A stretch of 64,000 nt of DNA from Primula veris (GCA_963682055.1 OY821750.1:13208501-13272500), one strand, 5' to 3'. Shown: positions 32,648 to 45,744, numbered from the stretch's first letter. Made by a program: numbers and translations. The notes: generated from the sequence alone by a model not told the origin.

Positions 32648-33381
32648 TCATATCTTAGGAAGGACGACAGACTGACGGCCGATGACAGCGTCCTTTGCTT
32701 GGAGGGTTCGGCCAAAGCAACGTGTTACGACAGGAACACGGCGTCCGACAGGGACGTCTATCCTTGCAAGCATTTTGCAGCAGGTATAAATGATCTCGTG
32801 ACATCTCATAAAGTCATTAAATGCATCTGGCATTTAGTTAGACTTGAGGGAGTCTATGCACTTACTTATCACTAAGTGCAGTTTTGGGGATCAAGCTAAG
32901 ACTGAGTGGGTTATACCACGTTACTTCACGTCGTTCCTTATCAACGGTAACGTGCAAATCTCCCCATAACGATGGGGAGAACAGTCTTAGCAATGTCATT
33001 TTCGCATATCATGCAGTAAAGAGATCGCTTGCCAAGGTTACTCTATCAAATGATAGGCATGGGATTCATAATCGACTTATGTCCCCTTCAGATGTCCATA
33101 TTTTGAACGCTATAGCGGCTCAATCAAAATATTAATTAAGCACTCCGAACACGCGTTAATATGAGACTTCTGGCTCATAACCAATAACCAGCTGGTACGC
33201 ATATGGTGTCTGAGTGTCTATGGGCCTCATAACGGACCAATGCAGCAAAAATAGCATAACCCCACACAGAAATATAAATCTTGGTGTGCAAGACCAAGAA
33301 GTGCGTGCAATCATTTGCAGTCGCATCATCAAACTTTCCGTGAGTCCATTTGGGTCTGAACATAATCGACAGGATGTTCAA
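32648..33381 (-). pseudogene. pol: Copia integrase C-terminal remnants
   Basis: On the minus strand, 33381-33175 retains 'TKIYISVWGYAIFAALVR', which resembles the 'K..(I/L)P.S.WG.A' end of copia integrase cores. 32833-32648 retains 'PDAFNDFMR..' and 'RIDVPVGRR', the spacer between integrase and RT in this group. The frames in between are closed. The RT itself (expected 31000-32600) is too decayed to call. Confidence 0.6.
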
Positions 33382-36300
33382 TTTCCAAACTCAAGTAATT
33401 CAAATCAAAATTTCGATTCTTACTCTTCGGTATTATCAAGTCGACTAGACTTTTCAGGATAATTCGGATCATGAGCCATCAACTTAATGATAAGGCTAAG
33501 AGTTTGGGAAGTGTTGCATTTATGTGGACAACAGTAAAATGTGACCTTATTGTCGATGCATCAACCATAACCATTTATATTTATGGTCCGTCTTATGGTT
33601 GGATAAGTCCACAATAACTCCTTCAATTCTTTACAAGAATTCTACGAGTTCATTTCGTGATCTTTACACATACTAGTCTTTCAAAGTGAGCATTAATGGC
33701 ATGAATTTCGGATTAATCGCGAAATATATTCTCAGAGAGAATCCAAATGCGATGCGATTATAAATCAAGCATCGTCTTTTGACCCGGGAATATATCATCC
33801 GGTCAATGCCACAATATCAAAATGCTCTTATCAATCGAGGACAGGCGAATGATAGTACAGACAATCATGTCTTAGCATCTAAATCATTTATCATTTCGAC
33901 GACAGGCGAAATGATAAGATAACTTTAAATGCTTTAAAGAATGTGGTAGCAACCACTTGAAAGACATTTCAACTCCTCTAAAATACGCTTTTGGTCGTAT
34001 TGAATGGAGGCTATGTAAAGAAATTTTAATTCTTTCATGAGCTATTACCAGATAACACTGGTTTTCTCGAATATTTTATAACTCAATAAGGTACGGCAGG
34101 ACCACATGAGTATAAGACCTCATATTTGACAAATCAATTTGGTTTTACCAAAGATTTCGATTTGGAACGACAGGTCCATAATCATTGTCACAAAGGACTC
34201 TTTTAGGCAAGTAGTTGGTAGAAATTATGTGGTACATTGTTACCCACTATTTCCAAAAAAAAATCAACTACCCCACAAGTATTGCCTAAAATTTCATAAT
34301 TTAAAGTTTGGTCACATTTGTCAAAGGAATTTGCTCAAAACACTTTAAATTATTTCGAGAAATTTCGTAAACAGGCAAACCACAATCCAAAAGTATGGTC
34401 CAAATGGAAAATAATAATCCAAATGGAAAACATAATCCAGATGAGCGAAAAAAAATGGCTCAATGATTTATCAAAATTAATAAAGAAATGTATCAAACTC
34501 ATTTGAGCCACAAAACCGGGGGTCTCAAGAGTTTCCTTTCAGTTAGCTTTAACCACATTAGCATCGGTTTTTTCACCTTTGTAATAGTTTTGAACTATTT
34601 AAGGAGTAACCATGCATGACCTTTGTCTTTATATCATAGAGTTGCCTCATTGAGCATTATCTCTTGCTTTGTGACAATGGGCCATATTGTTCCTTTCAAT
34701 TACTGTCTTGCAGCCACAAGTTTTCGATTTTGACGATTGTCTAAAATCTTTCTTGGCTAGGCGATTCATCGGGATCACGACAAATAACACTTGTCTCGGT
34801 TCTCGATTCATGGAAAAAAAAATGTACACGAATAGCATTAATATCAGGCAAACAATTCGCCATTGACCCAATAGGATTAAAACTACTCACCGGAGTAATT
34901 TTCCTATCCAATAACAGATGGGTGATAAAGGAACATGGTGAATATAAATTCACGATACTGCTTATGGAATACAATTTCCAAGCTAGTATTTTTGGTGAAG
35001 GATTGCTCCAATATGTCAATTTCAAACATTTGTTCACCATAGACGTCATCACGTCTCAAATGTGACGGCAGAATAAAATCAACGCCTTAGCATTCATCTC
35101 GAGGGTAGCAACAAACTCGTGTTTTACTCATCAAAGATGGCATCCAAAAAAAATTGGGCAGCACATTTTCACACATCAGGGTGAGTAACATGTGGTGACG
35201 GATTAAAATCAACGTTTAAACAGTCATTTCGCAAGTATGTTTTACGATTTTTCTCATCATAGATGGCATCCAACATGTGTTGGGAGTTCTAGATTATTTA
35301 TCATATAAAATGACTGGTTTATATGTTTATGATTTGCACAAGCACAAACTTGTTTCCGAAACGACAGGTTCGAAAACATTAGTTTTGCTTCTCATGTGAA
35401 TCGGTTCTCATTGATCGAACGACGGGTCGATACTGAAACACCAATTCGGCAAAACATACATCACTATATAAACACACTCGGGGAAATTATTATTTAGTCA
35501 ATCCCTTTCGGTAGCTCTACTTGAAAAACGACCAGGAAAGACGGTGAGGGTGGAGGGTATGGATGCCACTTAAAACCCGACCTCATTAGGATATCGACTT
35601 CCGCCTATATCTTTCCTACACATCGTATCCAAATAGGTGAGCCTAGTTGGGGAAGGTTCATAATTTTTCCAACTTAAATGTGAATATATATGATTTCGCA
35701 AATTTACATATATATTTTATACAATACACATGCACGTTTTATATATGGTAACTAAATGATCATGCAAGGATTTGATTGAATTACAGATTAATGTAAACAA
35801 GGTAGTAGAAATTTTGTATCTAGCTAATCGTGATGGGGATATGACGAATCTTTTAACTATATGCTTTTCCTGTTAAAGTAAATTAAGTCTAGGTTAACAA
35901 AGATTTACTCCATCCATACAAATAGCCACTGACACAATCATGTCCAATTCCGAATATGGCATGCAATAGTAAATTAGTTCTTTTCCAAAAAAACAAGCTA
36001 CTAACATGCAATTATTTACTCTGCTTATACAAATCCTATTACAACTCGCCGTTTACAGAAATTACAGTTTTAATCAATCAAAACAAATTCTATTAATTAA
36101 CACAGATTGATAGACTGGATACTGTTTTATTGTTAACGTGTACTACTATAAGTAGATACTAGTACTGAGATTTAATATATACACATTCCATGAATACATG
36201 TTATTAACAAAAGGCAGTCAACTTGCATAAATATATAATCATATCAGGAGCAAACAATTCGTGATTTAGTGGTTGTACAATACGTATTAGAATTTCAATC

Positions 36301-36707
36301 ATTATTACTCGGGAGATTAGTATATTCCAATTACATGTTCTTTAATAAACTTGGAGTTCGGAACTACATGTAAAATATTAAAGTAAGCAGGTTACATACA
36401 TACATACATGTTCACATGGAGGCATACAATATAGTTTAACATATTAATTCAATATCCCAGTACCATATCATGATATATATATATATCAACATGCCTGTAC
36501 AATATATGTTTTACAAAACCTGTAACTATTGGGTTAAGTAAATTAGTCAATTGTGTACCGTACTCCGAGTATTTTTTATGAAGATCGATATAACAAAACC
36601 CTAAAAAAAACCAGGATAAACCTCAAGGCTTATAGATACCCAATATCTGTGCGTTTACCAAAAATTTTCAATATCCGCGAGCGTATATCTTAGTCTCTGC
36701 GAGCAAA
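33382..36707 (-). other. Decayed gag and 5' pol region of the copia element
   Basis: This is the position where gag, protease and the integrase N-terminus should lie. All frames are short and I could not identify motifs with confidence. Scattered palindromic 'CGACAGG' motifs recur. Treat as non-functional element DNA. Confidence 0.5.
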
Positions 36708-36719
36708 GTGCTGATAACG

Positions 36720-36932
36720 TGTTGTGAGTCTTATTAGCTCAGTATATATATTATATAGGAGATATAGAGAGAATATATAGAGAGGTAACAGTAAGTATTA
36801 TTATCAGAATGTATATGAATGAATGTGAAATACAAGACCCCTAACCCTCTCTATATAGATAGAGGGATAGGGTTACAAGCCCACTTAGACCCATAAATTA
36901 TAAGCCCAATAGTCCAATAATATCCTACAACA
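36720..36932 (-). repeat. 5' LTR of the copia element (right in the window)
   Basis: Plus-strand sequence runs from TGTTGTGAGTCTTATTAG to ATATCCTACAACA. On the minus strand the LTR starts TGTTGTAGG and ends CTCACAACA. The adjacent CGTTATCAGCAC (complement of 36708-36719) is the likely primer binding site. Confidence 0.9.
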
Positions 36933-37644
36933 TTTTTTATTTTTTTTATTTTTTATAATTTTTTATAATTTTTTTGTGTTTTTTTTTATTTAGTTGTAAT
37001 TTAAAACTGTTTTTTTGGGTTTGTAGAGAGATAAAATATGTCTATTATATTTTGGTTTGTACGACCTTTTAGTAAATAAACTAAATAATTAAAAATTGCT
37101 AACAATAAGAAATATAAACTTATAAAGATATATAAAAGCAATATAAGTTATTATGAGATATTTATAGGGAATTCCTCCTATTTTGTATTAAGATATAAAT
37201 ACTTCTCATCCAAATTCGATTTGGGCTTAAGAACTGTTGAAACACGACCCTGAAATACTGTTAGGGACTGCCTTAAATGTGCGTACATATTAGCTCTAAG
37301 TCTAATGAACAAGATTTAGCTAGACTCACATCTCAAGGTCACATTAATCTAATTAATTTTGAAGTAGTAATATTTATAAACTAAGTATTAATGATCTTTT
37401 ACTGCTAAAAGTTAGTATTTTTGTAAGAACTTGATTTATCATAACAAACATATTAAGGACCATTCAAGTAGTTTCCCTTTTTCAAAATTTATTTGTAGAA
37501 ACTAGTTGTTTTCTTACTCTTCCACGTAGAAAGAGAACCATCAAGAAACATAGGAGACCTTCTTGTGCCAATATGCCCGATATGAATCAACAAAACCTCT
37601 CAACACTAATTCTGAATTTTCATAGAAGAAAATTTCATAGGGGG

Positions 37645-37990
37645 TGTTAGAGCTTGTTATCTCAAATCACTTGTGCATATATCGTGATATGTGTTTAAAA
37701 TATTTTGCTTACCTTAATTGTTATGAGGCATTTTAAAGGATAAGAGTATAAAATTCAATATAGTATCAGAGTCCGGTTAGTCTCAATAGATGTTGGGTCA
37801 GCTTGCCGTCCTAGAATGGACATTATATTACATTTGTTGGGCCCGTTCAGATTTATTACAGCCACAAGTGAGGGGGGTGTTATGTTATTATCCCACATCA
37901 CTTGTAGATAGATCGTGACAGTCGCTAAGTGTATGAGCTTCAATAAGCGGGAATCATTTCGGAGCGTCAATGAAATTGACATGACTTTAG
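37645..37990 (+). mobile_element. TRIM-type LTR relic
   Basis: TGTTAGAGCTTGTTATCTCAAATCACTTGTG (from 37645) and TGTTATGTTATTATCCCACATCACTTGTAG (from 37878) are related direct repeats, each preceded by a G-run that could be a purine tract. After the first copy, TAGTATCAGAGTCC (37761-37774) resembles the tRNA-Met primer site with one early mismatch. About 100 non-coding bases follow. That is the layout of a terminal-repeat retrotransposon in miniature. The right LTR end is not clear. Confidence 0.5.
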
Positions 37991-38839
37991 TATGAAAGGA
38001 CCAAAGAGTGTCGACTGCAAAAAGCTATACGTTGTCTGCTCGTACTAGTTATAGTCAAAGAAAAGCATCACAAGTCACCAGTCATGCTGGGGATTCATAT
38101 TAATGTGAAAAAATCTATGCTCAGATTATAATGTTGATTTTATTTACTGTCGACTTTGACATTATTGTTGGGGAAAAACCACACAAGGTATCACTAGTCA
38201 TGCTGAGCATTTTTATCACTGATTGAGGCGGTAAGCTCTCAAAGATCGTGTATGTTGTTTTTCTTGCTACCAAATCCTGCCAGACACTAATATATCTTTG
38301 GTATATTCTTAAACCATATCTACCTAGCTTATGTGACAATAAAGAATATACAATAAGATGAGTATGAAAAATATGAATTTGTCCGTTGATGTGAAAACGT
38401 TTTCGTTAAGCTCAGTAGCTGATATATTAGCATCTTAGTTAACTTGTTAGGTGATGTGTTAACATCTTACATAAAAGCTTAACTATGCAAGAGACGTATA
38501 TCATCTTAAGCAAGGGACAATTTACTACGTTAGTTTATACAACCAAAAGTCTACAACAATTCAGTGGCACAAGGAGGGCTCTTTGTTTCAATTTTGCTGA
38601 GATTGTATCAATTAGTCTTGGACAACAAAAACACACTAGGTCATTTTTGCCACCTTTGTTGGTAAAACCCGATTCTGCTCTATCAACGCTCATTTTATAT
38701 ATATTTTTCCACACTGATACAATTTTCCGACACACCGTTCGACAGATGTATATTTTGTTTTTAGGATAAAAATTATGATAGAAAGGATATGAGGAAATAA
38801 TATGAATACAGAAGAGATTGTGCTTCTTGAAAACAACTA
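37991..38839. other. Intergenic DNA
   Basis: No gene or repeat with support. Short ORFs here match no family I know. Confidence 0.5.
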
Positions 38840-39074
38840 CTCACTCCGTTCTCATTTAATTGTCCACTACGAAACTACGTGCAATTTTGACCGGTTTATA
38901 ACTTCTATCAAAATTGTCGAAATGAATTTTTTTTAAATCTAATCATAAAATTTAACATTTGAACTATATGATCAACTTTTAAAAAAATTCATTCCGACAA
39001 TTTTGATACAGGTTATAAGCCGATCAAAATTGCACTTATTTTCGTAATGGACAATTAAATAGGAACGGCGGGAG
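38840..39074. mobile_element. Stowaway (Tc1/mariner) MITE with TA target duplication
   Basis: It begins CTCACTCCGTT and ends AACGGCGGGAG, the Stowaway-like terminus CTCCCTCCGT with a few changes. TA is present at 38838-38839 and 39075-39076. The arms pair over almost the whole 235 bases (TTTAATTGTCCA / GGACAATTAAA; CAAAATTG / CAATTTTG). It lies about 500 bases beyond the stop of the ubiquitin ligase, within possible 3' flank. Confidence 0.9.
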
Positions 39075-39299
39075 TAAATCGAAAAGGAAGTAGCCATGTA
39101 GGCATGACTTGAAAGTGAGTTGTAGAGTTGAGCAATCTTTTAATCTCATTCGCGTTCAAGGTTTTAACTACATTAGTTACAATTTTGTGTTCTCCAGCAA
39201 AATTGAGCAGTTTTGTTTCATTAGTACAATAAAACCCAGACCTTGAGAGTTTCCAAGTGTCCTAAACATTACGAAGAACAATCGCATTGAAATTTGAAC

Positions 39300-39598
39300 A
39301 CATATTATAAGTTTATAACACTGGATGATGAAGCATCACTCAAACAATTCTTAAAGTTACAAAATTATACCCCAACCTTCCCCCATACAAAGCCATTACT
39401 TACCCCCTTTATATACATCACTACAAATTACTACTAGCAAAACCAGGCCTTCATAACCCACCCTTTACCACCAACTTTATTGCTTTACATTCTCATTTTA
39501 TCCAGCCCCAGAACATAAAATACTCAAAAACATAGAGAAAATTTCTTGCAAAAATTCCTATCTCCGAAAATAAATAATCCAAAAACAATAGCCAAAAT
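39300..39598 (-). other. Probable 3' UTR of the WAV3-type gene
   Basis: About 300 bases beyond the stop codon lack coding potential. No polyadenylation site can be fixed from sequence. The assignment rests on position. Confidence 0.35.
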
Positions 39599-41470
39599 TT
39601 ACCTTGGCTTAGGTGAACTGAGGTGTCTCTGAGTAGTTGATGGACTAGCCAACAAGGTGCTAGCCTGAGATCTACTAAGCATCTCGACCATCGATGGGGT
39701 CTGATAGGACTGAACGTGGCTCGAGTCCCCCCTAGCAGTTGCTCTTTGCCACGAATGTGAGCTAAGCCCCGACAGAATATAAGCTCTTCCAGAAGCTTCA
39801 TACATATGTCTGCTCGCCATCCTCTCCTGCATCTCTCTCATCTCCGCATCCAAGGATAAACAAAGCTTATCGTTAAATAAGGCCGATATGCTTTTTGCCA
39901 ACTCTTTTCGACAACTCTCAAGGATATTAGCGGCACCATGAAGGTCCCCTTGTTCTGCCGCAGTTTTTGCTCGTGCCATTGCTTCTGCGGCCTTTAGCCT
40001 GTTTCTCTGTCTATCAACTTCGACCGATAACATCATCTCTTCTTGAACAACTTCTGGTCTTTCAATTCTAACCTCGTCTCTCTCTATAGTTACCGTCTGT
40101 TTCGTCAATGGGTCGGTGTACACACATCTCACCTTTAGTAGAGATGTTGTTTCACTTGTGGGGTCAATTTCAGCTGGGACGGTTACTAAAACGAGAAAAT
40201 CTCTCTCCTCCTCTGCGTACAAGTCTCCGACTTCGATGGATCCTGTCCGTCGATCGGATGCTATACGGTTTGGGTACCTACCCGATCTCAGAGAGTTCAA
40301 TGACTGGCTCTCTAAGTGCACTTGGAGGTCTTTCACGACGACGCTCAATAATCCACCAATACATTGCGCGAACGCATCCTGGATCACGCTTTCCGTCTCG
40401 ATGAAAGAGAAAGTCCCTCCTGAGATATCGGAAATCGCATGCATCGCCAACGCATCGTGGTCCGTGCCGAACCCGAAAGCATGGACGGGGATCTTAGACG
40501 ACAAAACCGGTTGAGGAAGGAGTAAATGGTAATTCGGTTCTGTCGGGGATCCGTTAGAGCTCATGACGGTGTAAGTGTCTTGCCCGTCAGACAATAGTAT
40601 GATACTTCCGACCGGGTTGTTCTCTCTCCTATCTTCCATCACCTTGGCACCCTTTCTCAACCCTTCGGCTATATTCGTCCCACCATTAGCAATTAAAGAG
40701 TTAACGGCTTGCAGGGATTGTTGTTTTCCCTTTTCCGACATTCTTCGTAGAGGGAATAGACGACAAGCAGTTGAAGAGAAGGCGACAACAGATAGTCTGT
40801 CGCTAGGAGAAAGATTCTGTATAACGAATCCCATGGCTCGTTTTAGCAAAGCGAGTTTGGTTCCTGCCATGCTACCGCTTATGTCTAGAACCGTGACGAG
40901 GTCAATCGGAGCACGAGTACTTTGTCCGGGCAAGATCGTATTTTCCTCCGGCGACAATGAAATGGGAGCTTTGAGATGAATCAGAATAGTAAAGTTATCA
41001 CACAAAGTTAATCGAGGAACAGCTGGAACTTCGGGGTAAGTTTCGACGTTTACATTTCTGGAAATTTTATTATTGGTGGCTTTATGTAAATCAGACGAAG
41101 CTGTGGTTTCGGTTTGATGGTCTAAGCATTCGTCGTCATTAAATACGGCGGGCTCTGGAGGTTGAGATGAAGATGGGATGATGTGGCGATTAGGATTTGG
41201 ACGAGGTGAGGCAGGTGGTCTCCGGATAACAGTCATTAAAGCATTGTCGAGAGGGCTTATTAGTCTTTGTCTACCATGTGGAGAAGGGTCAAGAGTGGGA
41301 CCCTCGAAAGGAACTTCTTTCCACGTGGCTCTACATATAGGACAAAAGTGGTTCCCGTGTTTTACATTTAAAGCAATACAGTGAAAATGGAAGGAGTGAG
41401 AACATTCGGCGGTGAAAATTGCTTGTCCATCGCCAAGTTCTATCGTTGCTAAGCATATTGAGCAGGTTTT
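39599..41470 (-). CDS. WAV3-type E3 ubiquitin ligase, exon 2 (RING-H2 + VWA)
   Basis: This exon encodes 623 residues after phase-0 splicing at GCAG (41471-41474). It opens with the RING-H2 finger 'KTCSICL..' C-x2-C, then 'ECSHSFHFHC' and 'FCPIC' (41467-41318). The finger recruits E2 and transfers ubiquitin. After a Pro-rich linker comes 'VPRLTLCDNFTILIHLKAP' and a von Willebrand A domain with MIDAS motif DISGSM, 'LSPSDRLSVVAFSS' and 'ILLSDGQDTYTV'. A C-terminal Vwaint-like part with 'AKTAAEQGDLHGAANILESCRKELAKS' ends at TAA (39599-39601). Arabidopsis WAV3/WAVH proteins with this layout limit root gravitropic curvature and auxin responses. The frame is intact, the length normal, and no stops are seen. 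Function by homology only. Confidence 0.93.
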   Translation of the reverse strand, partial: KTCSICLATIELGDGQAIFTAECSHSFHFHCIALNVKHGNHFCPICRATWKEVPFEGPTLDPSPHGRQRLISPLDNALMTVIRRPPASPRPNPNRHIIPSSSQPPEPAVFNDDECLDHQTETTASSDLHKATNNKISRNVNVETYPEVPAVPRLTLCDNFTILIHLKAPISLSPEENTILPGQSTRAPIDLVTVLDISGSMAGTKLALLKRAMGFVIQNLSPSDRLSVVAFSSTACRLFPLRRMSEKGKQQSLQAVNSLIANGGTNIAEGLRKGAKVMEDRRENNPVGSIILLSDGQDTYTVMSSNGSPTEPNYHLLLPQPVLSSKIPVHAFGFGTDHDALAMHAISDISGGTFSFIETESVIQDAFAQCIGGLLSVVVKDLQVHLESQSLNSLRSGRYPNRIASDRRTGSIEVGDLYAEEERDFLVLVTVPAEIDPTSETTSLLKVRCVYTDPLTKQTVTIERDEVRIERPEVVQEEMMLSVEVDRQRNRLKAAEAMARAKTAAEQGDLHGAANILESCRKELAKSISALFNDKLCLSLDAEMREMQERMASRHMYEASGRAYILSGLSSHSWQRATARGDSSHVQSYQTPSMVEMLSRSQASTLLASPSTTQRHLSSPKPR

Positions 41471-44400
41471 CTGCTAAGGTTGGATAATCAAGTATCAGTC
41501 ACAAGCATGCGATAAAAGAGTTTTAGCAGCTGGAGACAAGATAAAACACATGTTCGAAACATGCACGGAAATAATTAAAAAGAAATTCTGCTTTAAATTC
41601 ATGTAATCAGACAACATTAGAAAGAAAACTGACCGTATCTGTAAATTTGGAATATACATTTTAGTTTTTACAGTTCAACCAGCATGTTGAGATAAACACA
41701 GATATTGAGAATGCCCTAAAGTTGCAAAACTGGCAAATACTGCTACAGTACTGTTAGGATTAACTATAAAGTGTAATACTTAAGTTCTATTTCTTCTTCA
41801 TCCTAAATACTTCTTGTTTCTTCTTCTTGTCTTCTGATGCCCAATTATCCAACAAACAAATAGGACTTGATGAGTTTAACAATACTTATGAATAAGCTGT
41901 TTCCCCACCAGTTTCATTGAAACAAAAAATGCAAGAAAATTACAACTACTTACATGTGTACACGACGTTATAGATGATTCACAAATTTTTTATATGTAGC
42001 GTCACAAAGACAATGTACAAGCAAAGCCAACCACCAGTGTATAAACCAGGATGTGAATCTCTTTCATATTGAGGTAGAATCAGCACATAATGAGGACAAT
42101 ACTCAGTAATGCTCTAAGATCACAAATTTTTGAGAGACGGAACATGAGAAACTGGGGGAAGACAAAGGATAATAGCAAGTCGAAGTCTGGATTCTGGAAC
42201 TTGGATTCTGGAACTTAAGCTACGCGCAATAGATAAATTACTTCATGGGATAATTTTTTACAATTCACAATATTATTCTTAAGTAGTTAACACCAGTCAA
42301 GAACTCATTTCTTTATTGTTCTGACAACATATAGGGTGAAGATAAATTGATAACTCAGAAATGCCAGCAACTTGTTTCTAGCAAGTAGCAAATAGCTACA
42401 AAATAGAGAGTAAATGGAAAGAAAAAAATCTATAAGTAACCATAAGATAAATGACAGTTCGGAGCATGTCGAAATAAAAGACAATTTTATGGGAAAAAGT
42501 TGAACTATCACAATCACTTGTTTTATCATCCATATGTAAAAGTTTATGCAAACGGAAAAGATGATTAAAGAGCGTGCCAGTTACTTTAAGAATAATCTTT
42601 GCTTTAAGAAAATTCATATTATAACAGAACGCATTCAGTAAAATTGAGAACGATTGTAGGAGATTCCCTGATATCACCCTACGGTCCCTAACAGAGCCTC
42701 GAAAAAGAGTTTTAGCTTGTATGCCCAATATATAAATGGCTTCATAAAAGGATAGTGGACAATGTGCCATATGTTATCTTAGGGATAGCTTATCAAGTCT
42801 TTCCAGCGAACTTAAAGGCCGTTTAGAAAATCATTCTTTAGTATTGAAACAAAAGTTGAAAAAAAAAAACTGATAGATGCCAGCATACTTTTTCAGCGGA
42901 TAACAGCTAACAGTACAGGTATATTCATGGTCGAGAATCTGAGGAATTTCCATCAATAAAAGAATATTTTGGACCTAGTCGGAATGAAATGAGAAATAGA
43001 TTCGAAAATAATGAATTTGGAGGGAGAAGAAGAAAATGCAAACGAAAGAGATAGTTAAGAGCGTGGATGAAATAAAAGAGAGTTTTAGATTAGGCCAAAA
43101 ACTTTAAGGTCAGTCAGGAAATCATTCCAAAATACGACAACAAAAAGAATGAAATATAATTCAGTATAAACCAGTAGATGCCACCATTATGTTTCCAATG
43201 TTGAGAATATAACTAATGAACAACAATTATTGGACCCAGTCAAATAGAACAAACAGATTAAACAACTTGTTGAACAGATATTGGTGGAAAGTTCAGATAC
43301 AAACAAGTGAAAAAGTTAAACATGGGAAGAGAAAAGTATTATGGTTCGAGTCTTTTTATGACAACATATTCAGTAAAATAACGCTTATAGGAGATTTTTA
43401 CACACAACCTATCCAAGGAGCTCGAAAGGTGGCTTTTGCAACTTTATTTATCAGAACACAAAAGGAAAAGGATTTGAAGTAGAAAACTAAATTTCATATT
43501 TACTTATTAAACGAGGAAATGCAACAATGAATAAGAAAGCAAGTTAAATTTCTTTTTGAAACAACAAATGCTCTAATGGTAGCATTTCCTCTCTCTGAAC
43601 ATGTTCCATTCCTTTTGCAAAATCATTCTAAGGAAAACAAACACAAAATTTTCTTTCCCTGTGAAAAGAACTAATTGAATAGTTTGACTCCACACATTCA
43701 TAGCAATCACTTTTTCCAATTCCTTCAACGTGTGGTACAGACATACAAATATTCCAAAGGAATTATGAACTGATGCGGAGTTTCACTTTTTTTCACTATA
43801 CTTCTTTATCCTGTAAATCTAATATCACCAAGATTAGAAAACATTGTCAACAGAGGTGCCCACCAAAATTAAAGCTACTTTTCATTTTCAGAAAAGGCAA
43901 AAAAAAGGGAAAGGCAATCATACAGCCTTATCTCACCATTAAAGCAAGATGAAAAGGTCCTCAAAAGGATTTTAATCGATGACTATTCAGTATGTGGGAA
44001 ACAACATGAATCAAGTAGCAAGCTCATTTACCATTTAATTACGATCCAAGCCAATACTACAACTAACTTCCTAATGAGAACCAAAGTAAAAAGTAGAAAC
44101 CTTTTACAAAACTTAAATTGCCATAAGAGAGCGCAATCAAAAGAATCTGAATTTGTTATAAAACGAATTCAGTACATTACGAGAAACAATCAAAATCTAT
44201 GCATGCCACTGGTAATGAACAAAATCATCCCTGCTAAAACACATAAAAATCATTTCTTTCAATTTAAACAGAGAGGATTTTAGATAAATAGTGGTGTGTC
44301 ATTTAACCCAAAAGGTAGATGAACTCTAAAAAAATTCATGAAAGAACTAACAAAATCCTCCACTTCTAACCAGATTTTGATTTAAATGAGCTTTCATGGT

Positions 44401-44788
44401 AAAGATCCATACATGCTAATTCACCAATCGGAACATGCATGTACATAAGAAAATCTTTAAACCAGCGATTAGAGGAAGTTTACTCCGTAAATACCTAATA
44501 TAAACATTAGCCTTTTCCACTCACTTTAGATTAAAGTAAAGAGTATAGCAGAAAGTCGAACATTAATCAGCTTTCTAAACAACCTTAAAAATTCAATACA
44601 GTTCGTAACAATTTTATTGTATTAAAGTGTCCAAAACACACGTATCAAAATCTGATCATAAACTAGCTTTTGGGGCAAAAAGCTAAAAGCAGAGAAACTA
44701 GGAATTTGCGCGGGCGGGGGTAGCTTTTTTCACACAAAAGCATCAAAAATAGAAATTTTCAAATAAAATATGTTTGTATATTTACAAG

Positions 44789-45400
44789 CTATGTAACACA
44801 GATACTTTGATTTTTTATTTTTTTGGAGTATCGGATTCGGATAGGCCCCCGATACAGGGATACGGTATCCGATACGGGGATCGGAGTATCGTTGACTATT
44901 TTGAGGTTGGATACGGCGGGGTAAAAATGATGTTTGAAAATTTTGGAAAAAAACAAAAAGGTGAAACATGAAGGGATAAAAGTACTTCTAGATATACTTT
45001 AATTTCACACTTCACATATAAATACAAAAGATATATACATACACACTAATATAGAGAGAGGATACATGAGCTTTTTGTAATGATTTATCACTATTTAGCT
45101 AATATATGTAGTAATAATATGGCGCTGTTTAGCTAGTATATACTATTATATTTTGTAATGATGCTAGCGCTAGTTGGTTGATCTTTCAGATAAGTGTCTT
45201 TCGTCATGATTCTCCTAGCTAACTATCTTGGACAAGTCGCTAAAGTTTCGGGTAATTAAATTTTGGTTTGAATGTTTTGTAGCTACTTTTATTATATATA
45301 ACATATATATTAATATTTTAATAATTGACGTATCCTAGCCATATCGTACCCTAAAATTTCAAAAAAAATGTATCCCCGTATCCGTATTCGTGCAACATAG
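44789..45400. mobile_element. hAT-type MITE with 8-bp target duplication
   Basis: It starts CTATGTAACACAG and ends CGTGCAACATAG, an imperfect inverted terminus (CTATGTTGCACG on the complement). Flanks are TTTACAAG at 44781-44788 and at 45401-45408, a perfect 8-bp duplication as hAT transposases make. GATACGG / CCGTATCC motifs repeat inside both ends. It is 612 bases, non-coding, and within the intron of the E3 ligase gene. Confidence 0.9.
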
Positions 45401-45744
45401 TTTACAAGTCAGTTATAAGTTAAAATAAGTAAATATTGACTTATCAATCAAAATAAGTTAGAAGTCACTTATAAAAAAAAGCTAGGATAATGCCAAACAC
45501 TGAAGCAACCTTTTTTCATATTGCTTTTTTAAGCAGCTTTTTGACACAAAAAAAAAAAAACTGATGTCGAACACACCCTTAAGTTAGGACCGATGTAGTT
45601 ACATATTAGATACTGATGAAAATGAAATTCTTTTCACTGCTCTTAATGTTTTACTTTTTACTTTTATCTAAATATCAGAACAGCAAATAAATGAGTAAAT
45701 GAGTGATAAGTAATAGGTAAGAAATAAGAGTCTCCAAAAATGTA

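Larger units (their letters stand above)
30079..36932 (-). mobile_element. Degenerate Ty1/copia retrotransposon, minus strand
   Basis: Short LTRs of 200 and 213 bases bracket 6.4 kb. The primer-side sequence and the coding remnants read on the minus strand. Integrase-end remnants are visible at 33175-33381 and 32648-32833, and a conserved copia 3'-terminal repeat motif lies near the left LTR. Flanking DNA is poly-T on both sides (before 30079 and after 36932), consistent with a TTTTT target duplication in the arm of the foldback element. No long ORF survives. Confidence 0.82.
28640..37035. mobile_element. Foldback element interrupted by a copia retrotransposon
   Basis: The left arm (28640-28880) is rich in 'AAAAAATCACAAA', 'CATAAAAAA' and 'TTTTTCATAAAAAA' and is the inverted complement of the right arm (about 29741-30078, continuing 36933-37035). 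The shared order includes GTCAATATACCACTTTTT-like and its complement, the TTTTTTCATC block, and ATCACAAACTTTTTAAAAA. Between the arms lie a tRNA-like segment and a 21-bp minisatellite. The copia element 30079-36932 sits inside the right arm. The outer ends and superfamily are not determined. Confidence 0.7.

Noticed and set aside
40108..40979. Plus-strand ORFs of up to 134 residues opposite the E3 ligase
   Set aside because: The minus strand encodes a full RING/VWA protein over the same bases; the plus frames are by-products of its composition.
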